The notes under the pieces were generated by a model, which saw only the letters and a program-made list of their open reading frames with translations, was not told the origin of the DNA and made no database searches. Position numbers and translations under genes: made by a program. This document shows, one piece after another, positions 5,472 through 9,217 of a DNA stretch of 9,217 nucleotides. This stretch comes from Bacteriovoracaceae bacterium (GTDB lineage Bacteria; Bdellovibrionota; Bacteriovoracia; Bacteriovoracales; Bacteriovoracaceae). The first letter of the stretch is position 1; every line of letters begins with the position of its first letter. The stretch is from the NCBI GenBank assembly GCA_018060635.1, contig JAGOVR010000054.1, forward strand, positions 1 through 9,217. The letters run 5' to 3'.

Positions 5472-6361
5472 TTCGTCCTAGTTCAGGTCTTCCTGATCTT
5501 TGGCAACTGCTTTCACAAATTCAAGAAGCCTTGAGCTTGCAAGATAGTGAGATGGCAGACCGCTTTGGTTTGAGTTTCAGTGATTTTTCTGTTTTAAAAA
5601 CTAAGAAGCGCGCTCCTGATCTTATAGCCACGCACTCCTTTTGTGATGAGCTTAATATTTCTCCTATGCGCCTTATTCGTGGTCAGATCGATCTTAAAAC
5701 AGTGCAAGAACATTTCAAAGGCAATCATTCTTATATTCCAGAGAAGTATCGTTTGTTGAGTGAGTTAGGACTTATGTCATTAGAACAAATTTTAAATGAA
5801 TTAGGAAAACTAAAGGGCGAAGTTGTGTTACAGGAAGCTCTTAAATTTTTACAAATTACTCCAGATATTTTTAAGAAAGATCAGAAAGTTAATTTGACAA
5901 TTACTACTGAAGTTCTCAATTATTTAGCTAGCACTAGGCTTAATAATGATGATTTTATTACTTTAGGTAAAAATGTTTTAGGCAATTGTATTGAAAAAGA
6001 AACAGTGAGAAAGCTTTCAGATTTTATAGAACCTCATAAAGTTTATGAATCCTATTTTCAAATGCTTAATGCACAAACGTGGGTTTATGAAATAGAGCAA
6101 TCCTCTTCTGAGGCTTTTGTTTTTCGCACTAAACCTCGTCAAGATTTAGCAGATGCATTGGGCCTTCGAAATTACGGCAGTCCTATTCTTTGTTCGAGTT
6201 ATAGGGAAGGTCTGCTTAAAGGAATTTTGTTACTGATGGGCAAATTTATAGAACCTGTAATAGAAAAAACCCATTGTATTCATAAAAATGACGGATTTTG
6301 TCGTTATAAAATGAATTTTCCTATAAATGAAAAAAAGAGGCATTTGCAACTAGTACAATAA
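5423..6361 (+). CDS. Diverged paralogue of the preceding HTH/sensor-like protein
   Basis: This is a protein of up to 312 aa with the same plan as its upstream neighbour. An HTH-like segment (about 26-79) is followed by a roughly 200-residue domain. Shared landmarks are SYIPEKY (103-109; SYQIPERY in the neighbour), a mid-domain Leu-Cys, and HCIHKNDGFCRYKM (284-297) with the same C-x7-C-x-Y-[RK]-M pattern. The HTH is degenerate: the recognition-helix region reads SFSDFSVLKTKKRAPD instead of a canonical S-x-S-x-[LI]-S-x-x-E-x-G, so DNA binding may be weak or lost. ATG 5423 lies inside the upstream gene, behind a weak AAAGAG. The first 25 residues (MPLSRSSSVY...) look like read-through of the neighbour's frame rather than protein. 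After the neighbour's stop there is no ATG, GTG or TTG before the HTH, which leaves a real long overlap, a rare start, or a frameshifted fusion. Confidence 0.72.
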   Translation: MPLSRSSSVYLPHGGLVRPSSGLPDLWQLLSQIQEALSLQDSEMADRFGLSFSDFSVLKTKKRAPDLIATHSFCDELNISPMRLIRGQIDLKTVQEHFKGNHSYIPEKYRLLSELGLMSLEQILNELGKLKGEVVLQEALKFLQITPDIFKKDQKVNLTITTEVLNYLASTRLNNDDFITLGKNVLGNCIEKETVRKLSDFIEPHKVYESYFQMLNAQTWVYEIEQSSSEAFVFRTKPRQDLADALGLRNYGSPILCSSYREGLLKGILLLMGKFIEPVIEKTHCIHKNDGFCRYKMNFPINEKKRHLQLVQ

Positions 6362-6372
6362 GCCTCTTTTTT
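6331..6372. terminator. Bidirectional Rho-independent terminator
   Basis: AAAAAAGAGGC (6331-6341) pairs perfectly over 11 bp with GCCTCTTTTTT (6362-6372), leaving a 20-nt loop. The A-run on one side and T-run on the other give a U-tract on either strand. The hairpin can therefore end the HTH pair from the left and the small secreted-protein gene (stop at 6390) from the right. The 5' arm lies inside the last codons of the second HTH gene, whose stop (6359-6361) is in the loop. Confidence 0.85.
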
Positions 6373-6389
6373 AAATTTTATTTAATATA

Positions 6390-6740
6390 TTATAGAAGAT
6401 CCCAAGTAAGCTGGTCATCCACTTCATAGACACAAATATCTTGATTTTTAATGGCTAGATGAACGACTTCACCTCCGTAATTACTACATTGTGTGGTGGT
6501 AAGTTTAAGTCCCCCTCCACCACTTTCATTTCCTCCGCCGCCAGTTTTCAAGGCAACGACAGCCGTACGAACTTGAGAGGCGCAAGTGTCACTAAGTTCA
6601 CCATCTTTCAAAATATCAAAGGGACTGACTCGGTCATAGGCCCTCACATCTTTTCTGATTTCTGGATCTAATCCAGCGGCAAATAACGAATAAGTGTTTG
6701 CCAGTAATGTGAGAAGCAAAAAAGAACGTAAGATTTTCAT
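6390..6740 (-). CDS. Small exported protein, glycine-rich, unknown function
   Basis: This is a 116-aa protein that I do not recognise. The N-terminus is a clear Sec-type signal peptide: Lys2 and Arg5, a hydrophobic core at about 7-21, and a likely cleavage after FAA (about residue 22). The mature part is about 94 aa. It has an acidic/basic first half, a flexible linker GGGGNESGGGG (67-77) and three cysteines (53, 85, 103), two of which could form a disulfide in the periplasm. There is no lipobox cysteine after the signal peptide, so it is probably periplasmic or secreted rather than a lipoprotein. The start is well supported: AAGGAG lies 7 nt upstream of the ATG. It is transcribed alone, facing the HTH pair and sharing its terminator. 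An opposite-strand frame over the same bases lacks a ribosome binding site. Confidence 0.7.
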   Translation of the reverse strand: MKILRSFLLLTLLANTYSLFAAGLDPEIRKDVRAYDRVSPFDILKDGELSDTCASQVRTAVVALKTGGGGNESGGGGLKLTTTQCSNYGGEVVHLAIKNQDICVYEVDDQLTWDLL

Positions 6741-7032
6741 AAAAAAACTCCTTAGTTCAATAAACGTGCAGATTGAGTACTTGGGAATAATCTTGCTGGA
6801 ATAGATCTAAGCTATTTAATTTTTTTTTAATAATAATAAAATTCAAATACTTGAAGCACTTAGGCAGAATTTATTATTAAGCTATGAAGATAGAGATTGC
6901 CCAGCATTTTGGGCGTTTTGTATCATTTAAGTCTTTGAAATTTTTTGTTTTAGAGAGGATTTTTTTTCCCCTGATGAATTTTTTTAAATTTCATTATAAA
7001 ATAAAGAATGGTTTGCTTCATAGGAGGAATCT
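6741..7032. promoter_or_regulatory. Divergent intergenic region with promoter signals and a hairpin
   Basis: This 292-bp gap separates the divergent small exported-protein gene and the 180-aa gene. TATAAA at 6995-7000 is a likely -10 for the rightward gene, with only a poor -35 candidate (CTGATG, 6971-6976), and would give a leader of about 26 nt that includes AGGAGG (7022-7027). GCCCA-GCATTT-TGGGC (6899-6914) followed by GTTTT is a small terminator-like hairpin. A 50-codon frame from ATG 6884 ends in a TGA that overlaps the next gene's TTG. It has no ribosome binding site and is not called as a gene. The bases nearest 6741 hold the ribosome binding site of the leftward gene. A clear promoter for that gene was not found. 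Confidence 0.4.
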
Positions 7033-7575
7033 TTGAACGACACCACTCAGAAAAAAATTATTAGCTCACCCGATCTTAAATCCTATTTTTTTGACCGCCT
7101 TGAAGAAATTAATCAGAAAGCTTTTTTGAATCTTCCACAAGAGGCTCTTTTTTATTCGAGTCATCTTCTGGAAAAATACTCACAGTCTTCTGAGTTTTTT
7201 GAAATGGATGAAGGAAAAGTGAAAGAAAAAATTTTATGTTTGAAACTTTTGGATACAAAAGATAAGAACTCTGAGGAGTATGCTAGAGTGCTTAAAGATG
7301 TAGGAGACACTTCTCTTTTTATGTGCGGATTTTTTGCGAGGTCTTTAGAGCGTAAAATTGTAGATTCCCAATATTATGAAAAGATGGGAACCACGGCCTA
7401 TCAACATTTAAATCAAATGGTACCTTCTTATCTAGATACGCCTTCTTTTTATAAAAGTTTGGCAGGAATTTTTCGTTATATAGCACAGCTCTTTGCTCTT
7501 TTAGCAAAAGAGTCTCATATCTATTCACAGCCGCAGGCTATTTATCTCCAATCTACACTGCTTAAAGCTAGCTAG
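7033..7575 (+). CDS. Uncharacterised 180-aa soluble protein, TTG start
   Basis: I do not recognise a named family. The product is a mostly helical, charged protein without a signal peptide or membrane segments, so it is probably cytoplasmic. The most distinctive stretches are VGDTSLFMCGFF (90-101) and VDSQYYEKMGTTAY (110-123). I have an impression of similar unannotated proteins in delta-type bacteria, but this is from memory and carries no function. The TTG start is credible because a full AGGAGG (7022-7027) lies 5 nt upstream and no ATG follows for many codons. The gene is preceded by a TATAAA box and probably has its own short leader. It converges on the M16 gene, and the two stop codons interlock at 7572-7575. 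Confidence 0.75.
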   Translation: MNDTTQKKIISSPDLKSYFFDRLEEINQKAFLNLPQEALFYSSHLLEKYSQSSEFFEMDEGKVKEKILCLKLLDTKDKNSEEYARVLKDVGDTSLFMCGFFARSLERKIVDSQYYEKMGTTAYQHLNQMVPSYLDTPSFYKSLAGIFRYIAQLFALLAKESHIYSQPQAIYLQSTLLKAS

Positions 7576-7578
7576 CTT
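7565..7578. other. Palindrome holding two interlocked convergent stop codons
   Basis: AAGCTAGCTAGCTT is a perfect 14-bp palindrome. Its central CTAG contains the rightward gene's TAG (7573-7575) and, on the other strand, the M16 gene's TAG (7574-7572). The coding regions thus overlap by 3 nt counting both stops. No hairpin with a T-tract lies between them, so transcripts from both sides probably run into the opposite gene. The palindrome may be simple coincidence of two stop codons. Confidence 0.6.
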
Positions 7579-9217
7579 CTTCCTACGGTAATAATACTCA
7601 TTTCTTGGTTTAAAAATTGTTTTAAAAATTTATTGAGATGTTCTCGTTTCATTTTTTTTATACTTTCAATATTTTTATAATGAAAATCAATTCCCAAATC
7701 ATGCAATGTAGGGATGCAATAAATATTAGCATAATCATCATTGGTTTGAAGTTCCATTTGAGAAGACCCAATAATCATTTCTTGTAATCGCTTAAATTCT
7801 TTTTCAGAAAAACCATTATTTTTAATTTTTTCTAAAATAGTTTTTATAGCTTTAATAGCCGCTTCTTTTTTATCATGGCCGCTAGCCATGTAAATTCCAA
7901 AGTAGCCAGCTTGAAGAGCATTAAAATGCATAGGTTGAACGCTATAGCAAAGTCCTTGGCGATCTCTCACACTTACAAATAATTCAGAAGATTGACCTCC
8001 TAAATGTGACTCTAATACTTTTAAGTAAACATTTTGTAAGTCGTTCGTTTTAAAAGCAGGGACTACCATGAGGATCTGTGTTTGTTCACGATCGAAAGGA
8101 AGATGTTTTAAAAGAGGTTTTTTGGGAAATTCTAGCTCTGTAAAAAAACTTTTCTTAGGTCTAGCAGGTAAATTTTTAAGATAAGGAGTAAGTAAGTTTT
8201 TTATTTCTTGTAAAGAAAGATCACCACAATAAGTCAAAACTATTTCGTGATTTTGCAGGTGATTGTCATGAGTGGTTTGTAGAATTTCTTTCTTAAAACT
8301 TTTTATTGTTTCGGCAGTTCCTAGAGCATCTAGGGAATAAGGATGATTTGCAAAGAAAAATTCATTAGTTGTTTTAAAGCAAGTTTTTACGGGATCTTTG
8401 GATTGGTTTTTTATGATACGTAGAAGAATTTCTTTTTCATGTTCAATAAATTTCACATCAAAATTAGGCTGTATGAGTGTACCAAAAAAATGTTCAAAAA
8501 GTTTAGGAGTATGAGTACTTTGGCCGTGCAAAGTCAGTCCGTAAGCATCTTTGCCTGCAAAGGCGTGTAGATTGGCGCTTTTATTTTCAAGATCTAATTT
8601 TATACTTTGAAAATCATGTCCCGCATATCCTTTGGTTAAAGTCGCCGCTAAGAGTGAATGAATACCTTGATCTTTTTTTGTTTCGTGGCCTAACCCTCCT
8701 TTTAGATGAGCGTATAAAATAAAAGTAGGAGTCATAGTGTTTTGTCGGTACAGAAGTTTTACACCAGAGATTAACTCCTCTTCATGAATCTGAGGATCAT
8801 AAGCAGAGGTATTGGTTTTAGAATTTTTAGAGGCAGGAGTCTTTGCTATTTTATTAGAGGATAAAGTTTTTAGAAAACTTTTTTGGAAATTTTCTAATTC
8901 TTTTTTATAACTAGTTAGGTCAGCGTCCTGAGGAATTTGCAGGGAAATATGTACCGTTTTTCTTAAGATTGTTTGTAAGGCTTGATGAACCTCTTGGTTA
9001 TTTACTTTTTTAGTTTTTTCAATGAAGTCATCATCTGCATGAATGTTTCCAGCTTGAGCGAGATTATTTCCTAAAGAAAAAGCATAGTGTTCTAAAGATT
9101 CTTTTTCATAGACTTTACTGGCAATATATTGATTTTTTATTTTCTGAACTTCTTGGTCACTAAAACCTTCATTATCTTTTTCCTTTAAAACATGAATAAG
9201 TTCTTGGTAAATATTTT
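7572..9217 (-). CDS. M16-family metallopeptidase-like protein, C-terminal part (5' end beyond the window)
   Basis: About 547 residues are visible. The frame has no stop from the gene's end to the window edge, so the ATG at 8735 is internal, not a start. The segment contains the tail of one M16 domain (about the first 90 residues), a Ser/Thr/Lys-rich linker, then an M16 N-type domain and a C-type domain. The expected zinc motif HxxEH of the N-type domain is replaced: GIHSLLAATLTKG aligns with the usual G-x-x-H-x-x-E-H pattern but has Ser, Ala and Ala at the three ligand positions. This half is therefore non-catalytic, as in the second halves of tandem M16 proteins such as pitrilysin. The later RDRQGLCYSV matches the conserved substrate-binding Arg...Tyr motif of C-type domains. 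Catalysis would rest in the first half, off the window. A signal peptide cannot be judged. Confidence 0.85.
   Translation of the reverse strand, partial: NIYQELIHVLKEKDNEGFSDQEVQKIKNQYIASKVYEKESLEHYAFSLGNNLAQAGNIHADDDFIEKTKKVNNQEVHQALQTILRKTVHISLQIPQDADLTSYKKELENFQKSFLKTLSSNKIAKTPASKNSKTNTSAYDPQIHEEELISGVKLLYRQNTMTPTFILYAHLKGGLGHETKKDQGIHSLLAATLTKGYAGHDFQSIKLDLENKSANLHAFAGKDAYGLTLHGQSTHTPKLFEHFFGTLIQPNFDVKFIEHEKEILLRIIKNQSKDPVKTCFKTTNEFFFANHPYSLDALGTAETIKSFKKEILQTTHDNHLQNHEIVLTYCGDLSLQEIKNLLTPYLKNLPARPKKSFFTELEFPKKPLLKHLPFDREQTQILMVVPAFKTNDLQNVYLKVLESHLGGQSSELFVSVRDRQGLCYSVQPMHFNALQAGYFGIYMASGHDKKEAAIKAIKTILEKIKNNGFSEKEFKRLQEMIIGSSQMELQTNDDYANIYCIPTLHDLGIDFHYKNIESIKKMKREHLNKFLKQFLNQEMSIITVGRS

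Noticed and set aside
6459..6671. Plus-strand 70-codon frame opposite the small exported protein
   Set aside because: No Shine-Dalgarno sequence. The opposite strand has a signal peptide, AAGGAG and a shared terminator, so the minus-strand gene is the real one.
7319..7528. Minus-strand 69-codon frame inside the 180-aa gene
   Set aside because: No ribosome binding site or recognisable domain. The plus-strand gene has AGGAGG and a coherent helical product.
8733..8735. ATG as start of the M16-like gene
   Set aside because: The frame continues without a stop to the window edge and the upstream residues fit an M16 domain. No Shine-Dalgarno sequence precedes it.
1..9217. CRISPR array, tRNA, rRNA, insertion sequence or phage gene
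   Set aside because: No regularly spaced repeats, cloverleaf-like segments, transposase motifs or terminal inverted repeats were seen on either strand.

Overview
The window is AT-rich (roughly two thirds A+T by eye) and bacterial. It is densely coded, with genes on both strands. The best taxonomic guess is a low-GC member of the Bdellovibrionota or a neighbouring former deltaproteobacterial lineage. This rests on overall flavour only (AT-rich codons, HTH proteins with a sensor-like C-terminal domain, a tandem-domain M16 protease) and there is no rRNA or marker gene to confirm it.

Bases 1-4374 (+ strand) hold a histidine-degradation block: formimidoylglutamase (hutG), then urocanate hydratase (hutU), then a LysE/RhtB-type amino-acid exporter whose ATG overlaps the hutU stop. 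HutU converts urocanate to imidazolonepropionate, and HutG hydrolyses formimidoylglutamate to glutamate and formamide. The intermediate step (HutI) and the first step (HutH) are not in the window. A type II toxin-antitoxin pair (VapB/VapC) sits between hutG and hutU, with its own palindromic operator over the vapB start codon. The urocanase is the long (668 aa) form that resembles the animal enzyme rather than the roughly 555 aa form of classical bacterial hut operons. The hutG promoter appears to lie inside the stem-loop of a terminator belonging to whatever is upstream.

Bases 4375-6372 (+ strand) carry two adjacent, diverged paralogues. Each has an N-terminal XRE-like helix-turn-helix and a roughly 200-residue C-terminal domain ending in a shared C-x7-C-x-Y-[RK]-M motif, possibly a V4R-like ligand-binding domain. 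The two reading frames overlap by 49 nt, and the second gene has no good start after the first gene's stop. The region closes with a strong hairpin that can terminate transcription from both sides.

Bases 6390-6740 (- strand) encode a small exported glycine-rich protein of unknown function. The roughly 290 bp gap to 7032 holds promoters and a small hairpin. Bases 7033-7575 (+ strand) encode an unrecognised 180 aa cytoplasmic protein that starts at TTG behind a strong ribosome binding site. Its stop codon interlocks with the stop of a convergent M16-family zinc-protease-like gene (- strand) that runs off the right edge. The M16 frame is open to the edge, so only its C-terminal portion is seen, and that part has lost the HxxEH zinc motif.

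No tRNA, rRNA, CRISPR array, insertion sequence or prophage gene was seen.
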